From Nitrospirota bacterium (GTDB lineage Bacteria > Nitrospirota > UBA9217): a stretch of DNA of 7,797 nt. Positions 1 to 5,379 of this stretch are shown here, one piece after another. The position numbers were made by a program, and so were the translations under genes. Each line of letters starts with the position of its first letter. The first letter of the stretch is position 1. Location: assembly GCA_027456925.1 (NCBI GenBank), contig DAIDTZ010000196.1, positions 1 through 7,797 on the forward strand, read 5' to 3'. The notes beneath the pieces are model-generated. The model had not been told where the DNA came from, did no database searches, and saw only the letters and a program-made list of their open reading frames with translations.

Positions 1-1
1 G

Positions 2-256
2 TTCCGGCAATGGCAGGAGCTTCTCGTTCCCGGGGGCCGGGTGTGCTTCGCTGATCTCGATGCCGAGGACGGCTCGTTCCACGGCGACAACACCGGGGTC
101 TTTCATCTCGGTTTCGACCGGGACCGGCTGAAGACGCTGCTCCAGGAAGCCGGTTTTCACGACATCCGCGATACCACGGCAGCGACGATGACGAAGGACA
201 TCGAGGGGAAAGGGAAGCGCGCTTTCCCGGTGTTTTTGATCACGGCGAGGAAGTAG
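2..256 (+). CDS. Class I SAM-dependent methyltransferase, C-terminal part (5' end outside window)
   Basis: The frame is open from base 2 to a TAG at 254-256, so the gene enters from the left and only about 84 residues are visible. The fragment starts with FRQWQELLVPGGRV, the usual strand just after the SAM-binding core. CFADLDAEDGSFHGD follows, and then a GFDRDRLKTLLQEAGF helix and a final strand ending in PVFLITARK. The order 'PGGR, D-D/E, GF..L..LL..AGF' is typical of the C-terminal half of small class I methyltransferases. The SAM-binding glycine motif lies upstream and cannot be seen, and the substrate cannot be told. A GTG at 41 is an internal codon, not a start, because the family motif PGGR precedes it in frame. 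The family call is from pattern recognition only. Confidence 0.8.
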   Translation, partial: FRQWQELLVPGGRVCFADLDAEDGSFHGDNTGVFHLGFDRDRLKTLLQEAGFHDIRDTTAATMTKDIEGKGKRAFPVFLITARK

Positions 257-295
257 GGTTTGCTTTTATCCGGTTATTCTCAGGTTTGTCGATTT

Positions 296-353
296 CCCGT
301 TCGTCCTGAGCGCTCTGCTGAGCCTGCCGAAGCACTGTCGAAGGATGAACGGG
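296..353. repeat. REP-like palindromic repeat
   Basis: Arms 296-306 (CCCGTTCGTCC) and 343-353 (GGATGAACGGG) pair over 11 positions with one G-T pair. They enclose two nested motifs, CCTGAG and CTGAGCCTGCCGAAG. Elements built around TTCGTCCTGAGC...GTCGAAGGACGAA are widespread as scattered intergenic palindromes in bacteria. It fills the gap between the methyltransferase and the kinase and could fold in RNA. Confidence 0.7.
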
Positions 354-365
354 GTGTGCAGGAGA

Positions 366-380
366 GGCCTGTCGAAGGAG
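366..380 (+). repeat. Half copy of the REP-like repeat, containing the kinase ribosome binding site
   Basis: GCCTGTCGAAGGAG repeats the right arm of the palindrome at 296-353 (compare CACTGTCGAAGGA at 333-345). The AAGGAG at 375-380 is the only Shine-Dalgarno-like string before the kinase ATG at 397. The 16-base spacing is longer than usual. Confidence 0.5.
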
Positions 381-396
381 AAACCTTTTAGAATTA

Positions 397-1497
397 ATGC
401 TTAACTCCATCATCTCGCAATTTTCCGTCCCCGGAACGCTCGTGAAAGCCGGGCGCTTCGGCTCCGGCCTGATCAACGACACCTATTTGTGCGAGTTCAG
501 CGACGGCGGAGCTCTGCGCAAATACATTCTTCAGCGCATCAACACGTCGGTGTTCACCCACCCCGGCCAGGTGATGGAAAACGTGGAGCTCGTTACGGCG
601 CATATCGCGAAAAAGCTGCGCGCCGAAGGCATTGCGGACCCCTACACGGTCACGCCGGCGCTCGTCCACACGCGGCATCACCGGTCCTCCTTTCGCGACA
701 AATCGGGGGCCTACTGGCGGATGTTCCACTTCATCGAGTCCGGCCTGGTGCTGGATACGGTCGCCGGCGCAAAGCACGCTTATGAAGTGGGCCGCGGGCT
801 CGGAAGGTTCCAGGCCCTGGTTTCCGATTTGCCTGCGGAAAGACTCCATGACACGCTTCCGGGGTTCCATGTTACGCCGCGATATCTTGCCGAGTTCGAT
901 GCTGCGCTTGCGGCGGATATAAAAAATCGGGCCTCCGGGATCGTTGTTGAACCCGAATTCGTCGGGGAGAGAAGGTCCCTGGCGCCGATGCTGACGGACC
1001 GCATCGCGTCAAAAGAAATTCCGCTGCGGGTCGTGCACAACGATCCCAAGGTGAACAACGTCATGATCCGCGCCGCAACCGGCGAAGCGCTGTGCATGCT
1101 CGACCTGGACACGGTAAAGCCGGGGATCGTGCACTTCGATTTCGGCGACTGCGTGCGGTCCACGGCAAACCCCGCGGGAGAGGACGCGCAGGACCTCGAA
1201 GCTGTCGGGCTCGACCTGGCCCTTTTCGAGGCAATAACGGCCGGCTATCTGCAGGAAGCCGGGGGGTTCCTTACGCGGGCCGAGATCGTCTTATTGCCTT
1301 TGTCGGTAAAGGTCATCACTTTCGAGCTCGGCATCCGCTTCCTGGCCGATTACCTCCAGGGTGACACCTATTTCAAGATCAAGAACCCTCTCCACAATCT
1401 TCACCGCGCTCAGGTGCAGTTCAAACTGCTCCAAAGCATCGAGGCAAAAGAAGAGCGCATGGCCGACCTTGTCGGGCAACATCCTGTCTCTCGCTGA
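397..1497 (+). CDS. Sugar-kinase-like phosphotransferase (APH/choline kinase fold, NahK-like)
   Basis: This 366-residue protein has the aminoglycoside phosphotransferase / choline kinase fold. The N-terminal lobe has GSGLINDTYLCEF (22-34) and KYILQRIN (42-49). The INDTY and ILQRIN strings resemble N-acetylhexosamine 1-kinases (NahK) and proteins once annotated as mucin-desulfatase-like; those are about 360 residues long. The catalytic loop is HNDPKVNN (214-221), fitting HxDxxxxN with catalytic Asp216 and metal-side Asn220. The metal-binding acidic stretch LDLDT (235-239) follows, then HFDFGDCVR (246-254). All key residues are present, so the enzyme should be active as a cytoplasmic ATP-dependent kinase of a small molecule, most likely a sugar at its anomeric position. 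That substrate is inferred. No phosphorylase or sugar transporter lies nearby to support a specific pathway. The start is the ATG at 397; its ribosome binding site is weakly placed. Confidence 0.82.
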   Translation: MLNSIISQFSVPGTLVKAGRFGSGLINDTYLCEFSDGGALRKYILQRINTSVFTHPGQVMENVELVTAHIAKKLRAEGIADPYTVTPALVHTRHHRSSFRDKSGAYWRMFHFIESGLVLDTVAGAKHAYEVGRGLGRFQALVSDLPAERLHDTLPGFHVTPRYLAEFDAALAADIKNRASGIVVEPEFVGERRSLAPMLTDRIASKEIPLRVVHNDPKVNNVMIRAATGEALCMLDLDTVKPGIVHFDFGDCVRSTANPAGEDAQDLEAVGLDLALFEAITAGYLQEAGGFLTRAEIVLLPLSVKVITFELGIRFLADYLQGDTYFKIKNPLHNLHRAQVQFKLLQSIEAKEERMADLVGQHPVSR

Positions 1498-1530
1498 CCT
1501 TTCCCTGTTCCGCCTTGTGCTGTAATTCCC

Positions 1531-1646
1531 GCCATCGGCGATATCGCGAAGAAGAACGACTGCATGAACTCTATTTCGCGGACCTTGAGTACTTCAGCGT
1601 TCTGCGCACCGGGAACCAGTACACGGTCCACGTCTACGGGAAGTAA
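1531..1646 (+). pseudogene. Frameshifted 3' remnant of an unidentified gene
   Basis: Two adjoining stretches look coding, but in different frames. Bases 1531-1560 read AIGDIAKKND in one frame, with G or C at most third positions. From about 1560 the frame ending in TAA at 1644-1646 reads LHELYFADLEYFSVLRTGN and then QYTVHVYGK, also with strong G/C third positions. A single indel near 1560 would join them into one C-terminal segment of about 38 residues. The kinase stop at 1495 blocks any longer upstream extension in the first frame. Alternatively it is a 43-residue small protein starting at TTG 1515. I do not recognise the family. A rho-independent terminator follows at 1677, as expected at the end of a gene. 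Confidence 0.4.
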
Positions 1647-1676
1647 GGGCGGGCTCTACAAGATGGGGAATTTCTC

Positions 1677-1706
1677 AAGGGGACGGCTGCATGCCCCCTT
1701 TTTATT
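1677..1706 (+). terminator. Rho-independent terminator
   Basis: AAGGGG at 1677-1682 pairs with CCCCTT at 1695-1700 around a 12-base loop that itself contains GCATGC. TTTTT at 1699-1703 follows. Orientation suits the kinase and the remnant after it. On the minus strand the stem lacks a following T-run, so it would not serve the hydrolase. Confidence 0.6.
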
Positions 1707-1728
1707 GTTTACAGTTTGGACTGATGGG

Positions 1729-2523
1729 CTACAAGCCCCGCTCTCTCAACCACGCCACAATCCGTTCAGCCACCTTCTGCCAGCCGGTATCGAGCATCAT
1801 GTCGTGGGCCATGTCCGGGAAAATTTCCGCTTGCGTGTTGTAAGCCTGTGCCGTGGCTTTTATTTCACGCGGGGTAAAAAGTGCGTCATCTGCAGCGCCC
1901 AGAACGAGCATGGGCAGAGCGAGCGCGCGGATCTTATCCGGCCGGGGCAGATTAAAGAGGGCCGTATCCAGGCCTGCGCTGTAGGATTCGTCCTGAAGCC
2001 GCATGAAGTGCCGGTCGAGCGTCGCCGGCGGCAGGTTGGGAGAAAACAAGGCCTCGCGCGCGAGCGTCGGCGTTTGAACGAGGGTGTAAGCGCTCCGGGT
2101 CGCCTGAAATTTGAGCATACGCCAGGGATGGCGGATGGTGAGACGCAGGAGCATCTTGAGGGACCCGCTCGCAGGAACAGAGGCCAGCAAGACAGCGGCC
2201 CGCGCAACGCGCGTTTCAAGGTACTTCTGGATTACGTAGCCGCCCAGCGAATGCCCGATGAGGACCGGCAGCGCCGACATCCCGTTGACGGCCGCGGCAA
2301 GATCCTCCACGTACTCGTTCGTCGGAATACTGAGGATGCGCTCGCGCCCCTCGCTTAAACCGTGGCCCCGGAGGCTTAATGCGCGGGCCTCGTAGCCGCG
2401 CTCGGCAAAGAAGGGCAGGAAATTCTCCCAGCACCAGGCTGCGTGGCAGGCGCCATGCACAAAGAGGAGCGGCGTCAGCCCCCTGTTCGTTGCCGGTTGT
2501 TGCGTGATGATTTCGAGTTCCAT
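1729..2523 (-). CDS. Alpha/beta hydrolase
   Basis: This is a 264-residue alpha/beta-hydrolase-fold enzyme. The oxyanion-hole motif is LLFVHGACHAAWCW (19-32). RGHGLS (52-57) follows, then the nucleophile elbow GHSLGG (90-95) with Ser92. The acid is in GAADDALFTP (209-218), probably Asp213, and the base is His240 in MAHDMMLD (238-245). The triad is complete and the length is normal for esterase/lactonase-like members, so it is probably a cytoplasmic hydrolase of an ester or similar bond with unknown substrate. The frame also opens at ATG 2601, only three bases after the stop of the upstream gene and with AAGGAA 14 bases before it. That would add 26 residues (MVSRAGESRAGPEIS...) that do not look like the fold, so I prefer ATG 2523, although it has no clear Shine-Dalgarno. 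Either way it is co-transcribed with the membrane protein at 2605-3249. Confidence 0.88.
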   Translation of the reverse strand: MELEIITQQPATNRGLTPLLFVHGACHAAWCWENFLPFFAERGYEARALSLRGHGLSEGRERILSIPTNEYVEDLAAAVNGMSALPVLIGHSLGGYVIQKYLETRVARAAVLLASVPASGSLKMLLRLTIRHPWRMLKFQATRSAYTLVQTPTLAREALFSPNLPPATLDRHFMRLQDESYSAGLDTALFNLPRPDKIRALALPMLVLGAADDALFTPREIKATAQAYNTQAEIFPDMAHDMMLDTGWQKVAERIVAWLRERGL

Positions 2524-2604
2524 AGTCAACGACGTGAACGCACGCCACGTTAGTAATGAGATTTCGGGTCCAGCTCTGCTCTCCCCGGCCCGAGAAACCA
2601 TCAG

Positions 2605-3249
2605 CTATCGATTGGGTTCCTTGTCGATTTTCCTGATCAGCAGTCCTGTCGTGGAAACCAATACCCTGAATTCCTCCGCGCTGTTCGAGTTGATAAACGT
2701 AGCGGACCCGTACTCCGCATCCAGCAGGGGATTGAGCGCGGCAAACCTCTGCCGGAGAACGAACATATCCAGGGGCTTGTCCCTGGACAGCGAATACACC
2801 GTATGGACCTTTGTCGTCTCATCGTTCAGGTTTGCATAGCGCCCCGCCACACGATCGAGCTCATAGGAGGTATGCAGCCCGAAGATGTTTGCCAGCGGTT
2901 TCCACTTAAGAATGTGGGCGTCAACATACAGCTGATCGCCTGCAAGAGAGAATGTTTCCACGCTGCCGTCGGGCATCAAGAACCGGGCATTGAACTTCTG
3001 CTCGCCAATCGGTTCAACTTTTACGGTTGCCGCAAGTTCCTCCCTTGTCAACGCGTGGTACCCCTGGATGGCAATGCTTATGGTGCCGAACAGGGCGGAC
3101 AAGGAAAGCATCAGCAGCGCGGTCACGAAGCTCGCGGCCGGAGCGAATAATTTCCTCTTCTTGACCCCGACAACGGTAATGATAAGAAAGATCAGGCCGA
3201 GAAGGGCAAAAAGCATTGCGAGGATGATCTGAGGGTTCGATAGAAGCAT
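2605..3249 (-). CDS. Conserved two-helix membrane protein of unknown function
   Basis: This 214-residue protein has two hydrophobic helices near the N-terminus (about 6-28 and 38-62) joined by a basic loop KKRK (30-33), then a soluble domain of about 150 residues. Recognisable conserved-looking strings are ALTREELAA (66-74), GDQLYVDAHILKWKP (104-118), and YELDRVAGRY (129-138). The pattern matches proteins often labelled 'cation/multidrug efflux pump' or 'multidrug transporter' in databases. Two helices and a soluble tail make a pump unlikely, so I give no function. The start is ATG 3249, with AGGGAG six bases upstream; an in-frame ATG at 3288 would add 13 residues ahead of that ribosome binding site and is rejected. 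It is the first gene of a probable two-gene unit with the hydrolase. No clear promoter was found between it and higA, so read-through from higBA is possible. Confidence 0.75.
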   Translation of the reverse strand: MLLSNPQIILAMLFALLGLIFLIITVVGVKKRKLFAPAASFVTALLMLSLSALFGTISIAIQGYHALTREELAATVKVEPIGEQKFNARFLMPDGSVETFSLAGDQLYVDAHILKWKPLANIFGLHTSYELDRVAGRYANLNDETTKVHTVYSLSRDKPLDMFVLRQRFAALNPLLDAEYGSATFINSNSAEEFRVLVSTTGLLIRKIDKEPNR

Positions 3250-3369
3250 GTTTTCTCCCTTTCTAAAAGGTGGGTCGGTTTGAACCACCGTGCGACGCGC
3301 GGCTGACCTGCCCGGGGTGAAGCCCGGTCGGTTGTCGCTGGTCGGGACCTTTGCACGAAAAGAGACGGT

Positions 3370-3687
3370 TCAGATGTGGGCTAAGGCAGGTAATCTTTTT
3401 ATTTTCTTTATCTCCTTTGCTGTTGATGAGTGGGCTGCATGATATAAATCCCACGCCAACTGTAAATTAAGCCAAAACTGCGCCTCCATGCCAAATAGTT
3501 TCTCCAGGCGAAGTGCTGTGTCAGGGGTGATTCCCCGTTTCGCATGGATCAGTTCATTAATGCGAGGGTATGAAACTCCGAGCTTTTCCGCCAACTCGCT
3601 CTGCGTTATTTTCAGAGGCTTGAGAAACTCCTCCAACAGCATTTCGCCGGGGTGCGTCGGCGGACCATATTTAGGTATGCGTACCAT
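3370..3687 (-). CDS. higA: HigA-family antitoxin (XRE/VapI helix-turn-helix)
   Basis: This 105-residue protein has the HigA signature THPGEMLLEEFLKPL (11-25). An XRE helix-turn-helix follows: ITQSELAEKLGVSYPRINEL (27-46), KRGITPDTALRLEKLFG (50-66), and the characteristic FWLNLQLAWDLY (71-82). It neutralises the HigB toxin encoded just upstream and binds the operon promoter. The start is decided by AAGGAG at 3694-3699, six bases before ATG 3687. An in-frame ATG at 3702 precedes this ribosome binding site and would add MKEKK. Toxin-before-antitoxin order is the normal arrangement for higBA. Codons are more A/T-rich than in the neighbouring genes, consistent with acquisition by transfer. Confidence 0.93.
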   Translation of the reverse strand: MVRIPKYGPPTHPGEMLLEEFLKPLKITQSELAEKLGVSYPRINELIHAKRGITPDTALRLEKLFGMEAQFWLNLQLAWDLYHAAHSSTAKEIKKIKRLPALAHI

Positions 3688-3705
3688 CTTTTTCTCCTTC
3701 ATTCT

Positions 3706-3999
3706 TCAGTGGTAATCGGCAATTTCCATGTTTTCCACGCCATCATCCGTCCACACAAAACAAACGTGGAACTGTTCGTTAATCCGTATGCTATGTTGAC
3801 CCTTCCGGTCATGCTTAAGGGCCTCCAGTAAATTCCCCGGTGGAACTTTCAAGGATTCCAGGGAAACAACTCCATTTAGCTGATCAAGCTTACGCTGTGC
3901 TATACGCCAGATTTGCTGCGGACAGGTTTCTCTAGCTTCTTTGGTGTTTCTTCTGTCAAAGATGTCCTCAGTGCCCTTGTTGCGAAACGATTTTATCAT
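3706..3999 (-). CDS. higB: HigB-family toxin (RelE superfamily ribosome-dependent mRNA interferase)
   Basis: This 97-residue protein matches HigB/GraT-type toxins over its whole length. It has the opening MIKSFRNKGTEDIF (1-14), LDQLNGVVSLESLKVPPGN (38-56), LEALKHDRKGQHSIRIN (58-74), and the C-terminal IADYH (93-97). Members cleave mRNA on the ribosome under stress. The SIRIN strand and terminal DYH are intact, so it looks functional. The start is ATG 3999; an earlier in-frame ATG at 4065 overlaps the -35 box and would add 22 residues not seen in the family, so it is rejected. The stop lies 18 bases before the higA start, so translation is likely coupled. Expression should be self-repressed by HigA through the operator at 4039-4057. 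Confidence 0.92.
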   Translation of the reverse strand: MIKSFRNKGTEDIFDRRNTKEARETCPQQIWRIAQRKLDQLNGVVSLESLKVPPGNLLEALKHDRKGQHSIRINEQFHVCFVWTDDGVENMEIADYH

Positions 4000-4036
4000 T
4001 AGGCGGCCCCATCGGCTTAATTTATCACTACAATAG

Positions 4037-4065
4037 ATTATAACGGATACCGTTATATATGGCAA
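4037..4065 (-). promoter_or_regulatory. higBA promoter
   Basis: On the minus strand there is TTGCCA (bases 4060-4065), a 17-base spacer, then a perfect TATAAT (4037-4042). Transcription would start near 4030, giving a leader of about 30 bases before higB. Confidence 0.8.
4039..4057. promoter_or_regulatory. Palindromic operator, probable HigA binding site
   Basis: TATAACGG (4039-4046), ATA, CCGTTATA (4050-4057) is a perfect 8-base inverted repeat. It occupies most of the promoter spacer and overlaps the -10 box, so a bound dimer would block RNA polymerase. That HigA binds here is inferred from how this family regulates itself. Confidence 0.72.
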
Positions 4066-4094
4066 CAGCTATTTGACTTTTATAACTGGTATCT

Positions 4095-4211
4095 TTAGCG
4101 TTTTCTTTTGAAGAGACTTGCTACTGCACCAAAGATAATGCCGAAACCGCCGTAAAACAAACAGGTTAGTAATGGCGGTGGACCGGCATAAGGATTCGAT
4201 GCAACCTTCAT
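4095..4211 (-). CDS. Possible small membrane peptide or 3' remnant of a membrane protein gene
   Basis: ATG 4211 to TAA 4095 encodes 38 residues. It begins MKVASNPYAGPPPLL, continues with a hydrophobic segment TCLFYGGFGIIFGAVASLF, and ends in the basic tail KRKR, a positive-inside pattern. The frame can start earlier at ATG 4235 (46 residues). No good ribosome binding site is seen for either. RAYT homology on the other strand begins abruptly at 4234, so this may be the end of a longer protein cut there. It stops 30 bases upstream of the higBA -35 box. I do not recognise the family. Confidence 0.35.
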   Translation of the reverse strand: MKVASNPYAGPPPLLTCLFYGGFGIIFGAVASLFKRKR

Positions 4212-4233
4212 GGCGCCAACCTGAATTAGTCGC

Positions 4234-4515
4234 ATGACCAATCATTACCACCTGCTTATCGAAATACCGGATGGAAATCTGTCCATCGGCATGCGGCAAC
4301 TCAACGGTGTGTACACACAGCTCTTTAATAAGTATCACGACAGGACCGGTCACTTGTTCCAGGGCCGCTACAAGGCGATCCTGATACAGAAGGACAGCCA
4401 CCTGCTGGAAGTATGCAGATACGTGGTGCTGAATCCGGTGCGGGCGAATATGGTGGAAGCGCCGGAAGCATGGAAATGGTCCAGCTATCTTGCCACGGCG
4501 GGAAGGGCGCCCCGC
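4234..4515 (+). pseudogene. Truncated REP-associated tyrosine transposase (RAYT, Y1_Tnp family)
   Basis: About 94 residues match the catalytic core of RAYT proteins. They include the HUH motif in MTNHYHLLIE (His4, His6), then GMRQLNGVYTQLFN (19-32) and GHLFQGRYKAIL (39-50). The active-site Tyr63 sits in CRYVVLNPVRA, and WKWSSYLATAG (80-90) ends the match. Intact RAYTs carry roughly 60 more residues before the HUH motif. Here the upstream frame is closed by TGA at 4222, with no matching sequence before 4234. The family C-terminus is also missing after about 4515; the frame stays open to 4989 only because it overlaps the next gene out of frame. Catalytic residues survive, but loss of the N-terminal strand should make it inactive. 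RAYTs act on REP palindromes; a REP-like element sits at 296-353 in this window, but a link is only suggestive. Confidence 0.85.
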
Positions 4516-4552
4516 CGCTTGCCTTTAACCGGCACTTTTGTTAGTATCCATC

Positions 4553-5101
4553 ATGTTTTCCGTGTTGATGCTCTTCCTAATTCCTGTCGGGGGCGGAATC
4601 CCGGCAGGAGTATTGCTCGCCCAGTCCAAGGGTCTGGCCTGGCCCGTGACCGCCGGGCTCTACCTGCTTTCCGATATGATGCTGGCCCTCGCATTCGAGC
4701 CGGTTCTTCAACTTCTCGCATGGTTGGGAGGAAGAGTCCCGTTTCTCGCCCGTTTCAGCGCAAGGATGAGGGCTGCAATGGCCCGCAGCGCGGCCCGTTT
4801 CAGCGGCACCGGTGCAGGTCCCATAGCGCTCGTTATGTTCTCCTTCGGCGCGGACCCGATGTCCGGGCGGGCCGCAGCGCTGGCTGCGGGCCATGGATTC
4901 CTGATGGGCTGGGTCTTCGCTATCGCGGGCGACATGCTCTATTACGTAGTCATTGCAATCACGACCCTGCGCCTGAGCAGGTATTTTAGCGATCCCGACA
5001 CGGCGATGTGGATAGTTCTTGGCGCGATGATCGTCGTCCCCCTGATCGTCCGCTCGTTCCGGCGGCTTCAGGGGATGCAGGGTCGCCCGAAAATCCGATG
5101 A
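4553..5101 (+). CDS. Multi-pass membrane protein of unknown function
   Basis: This 182-residue hydrophobic protein has about five probable membrane segments: roughly 2-23, 29-58, 86-105, 110-135 and 151-168. The segments around 60-85 are separated by a basic stretch (ARFSARMRAAMARSAARF). It ends in a charged tail (RSFRRLQGMQGRPKIR). A conserved-looking loop is GTGAGPIALVMFSFGADPMSG. Codon use is strongly G/C at third positions, so the reading frame is real. The frame is closed by TAA at 4526; possible starts are ATG 4553 and TTG 4538, and neither has a Shine-Dalgarno. The RAYT fragment ends about 40 bases before, so the original 5' region may have been replaced and the gene may be poorly expressed or slightly truncated. 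It is followed by a coupled VOC gene start at 5110. I do not assign a family. Confidence 0.7.
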   Translation: MFSVLMLFLIPVGGGIPAGVLLAQSKGLAWPVTAGLYLLSDMMLALAFEPVLQLLAWLGGRVPFLARFSARMRAAMARSAARFSGTGAGPIALVMFSFGADPMSGRAAALAAGHGFLMGWVFAIAGDMLYYVVIAITTLRLSRYFSDPDTAMWIVLGAMIVVPLIVRSFRRLQGMQGRPKIR

Positions 5102-5109
5102 GGTCGTCC

Positions 5110-5205
5110 ATGATAAAGCAAATCGATCACCTTGCGATTGTCGTTACTGATCTAGGAGACAGCAGTTACCGCGAAGGCGCGAAGAGCGCCAGTTTTGGTT
5201 TTTAA
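5110..5205 (+). pseudogene. 5' fragment of a VOC-superfamily (glyoxalase / methylmalonyl-CoA epimerase-like) gene
   Basis: ATG 5110 has GAGGT five bases upstream, overlapping the stop of the membrane protein gene, so the two were once translationally coupled. The product begins MIKQIDHLAIVVTDLGD, the standard first beta strand of VOC proteins, with the metal-ligand-type His in IDH. Homology stops near 5160 and the frame ends at TAA 5205 after SSYREGAKSASFGF, only 31 residues. Intact members are about 130-150 residues. The foreign tail coincides with a short GCGAAG-type repeat. MIKxIDHxAI starts are typical of methylmalonyl-CoA epimerase but also occur in other VOC proteins. Confidence 0.7.
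5167..5192. repeat. Short GCGAAG-type tandem repeat at a gene break
   Basis: CCGCGAAGGCGCGAAGAGCG contains two GCGAAG units. Similar CGCGAAGGCGCGAAG strings are common intergenic repeats in several proteobacterial genomes. It begins just where the VOC homology ends. Confidence 0.4.
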
Positions 5206-5298
5206 TCAGTCTGAAGCTTTCCTCGCTTACAATATAAATAATATAGAGTCAGATAGGATGAAACAAGAAGAAGTCGTAGCCGAGAAAGAGTGCAAAGG

Positions 5299-5329
5299 AA
5301 AAGGCCGGAATGTTTCTCCGGCCTTTTTT
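5299..5329 (+). terminator. Strong rho-independent terminator, possibly bidirectional
   Basis: AAAAGGCCGG (5299-5308) pairs perfectly with CCGGCCTTTT (5318-5327) around a 9-base loop, followed by a T-run to 5329. Read on the minus strand the same hairpin ends in TTTTCC, so it may also end the DsrE-like transcript arriving from the right. No supported gene lies in 5206-5298. Confidence 0.82.
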
Positions 5330-5340
5330 AGGGCACCCAG

Positions 5341-5359
5341 CCTCTCCCTGGGGGAGAGG
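5341..5359. repeat. Short perfect hairpin
   Basis: CCTCTCCC (5341-5348) and GGGAGAGG (5352-5359) form an 8-base stem with a 3-base loop. Hairpins of this CTCTCCC...GGGAGAG type recur between genes in many bacteria. It lies just after the terminator and 20 bases past the DsrE-like stop. No function is assigned. Confidence 0.45.
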
Positions 5360-5379
5360 TGTAGACGGCAAAGATAGCT

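Noticed and set aside
1564..2358. 264-residue + strand open frame
   Set aside because: It runs antisense to the alpha/beta hydrolase with its complete catalytic triad. Its protein is low-quality (many Arg, Gln, Gly, no motif).
3303..3330. CCGGG-GTGAAG-CCCGG hairpin between higA and the membrane protein
   Set aside because: The stem is only five bases with no T-run on either strand, so it is too weak to call a terminator.
4516..4989. RAYT frame staying open as a 251-residue fusion
   Set aside because: After about residue 94 the frame overlaps the membrane protein gene out of frame and turns into Arg/Ser/Gly-rich nonsense. It is not a real fusion.
5195..5377. 60-residue + strand open frame (MVFNQSEAF...)
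   Set aside because: It reads straight through the strong terminator hairpin at 5299-5329 and the 5341-5359 hairpin, and has no usable ribosome binding site.
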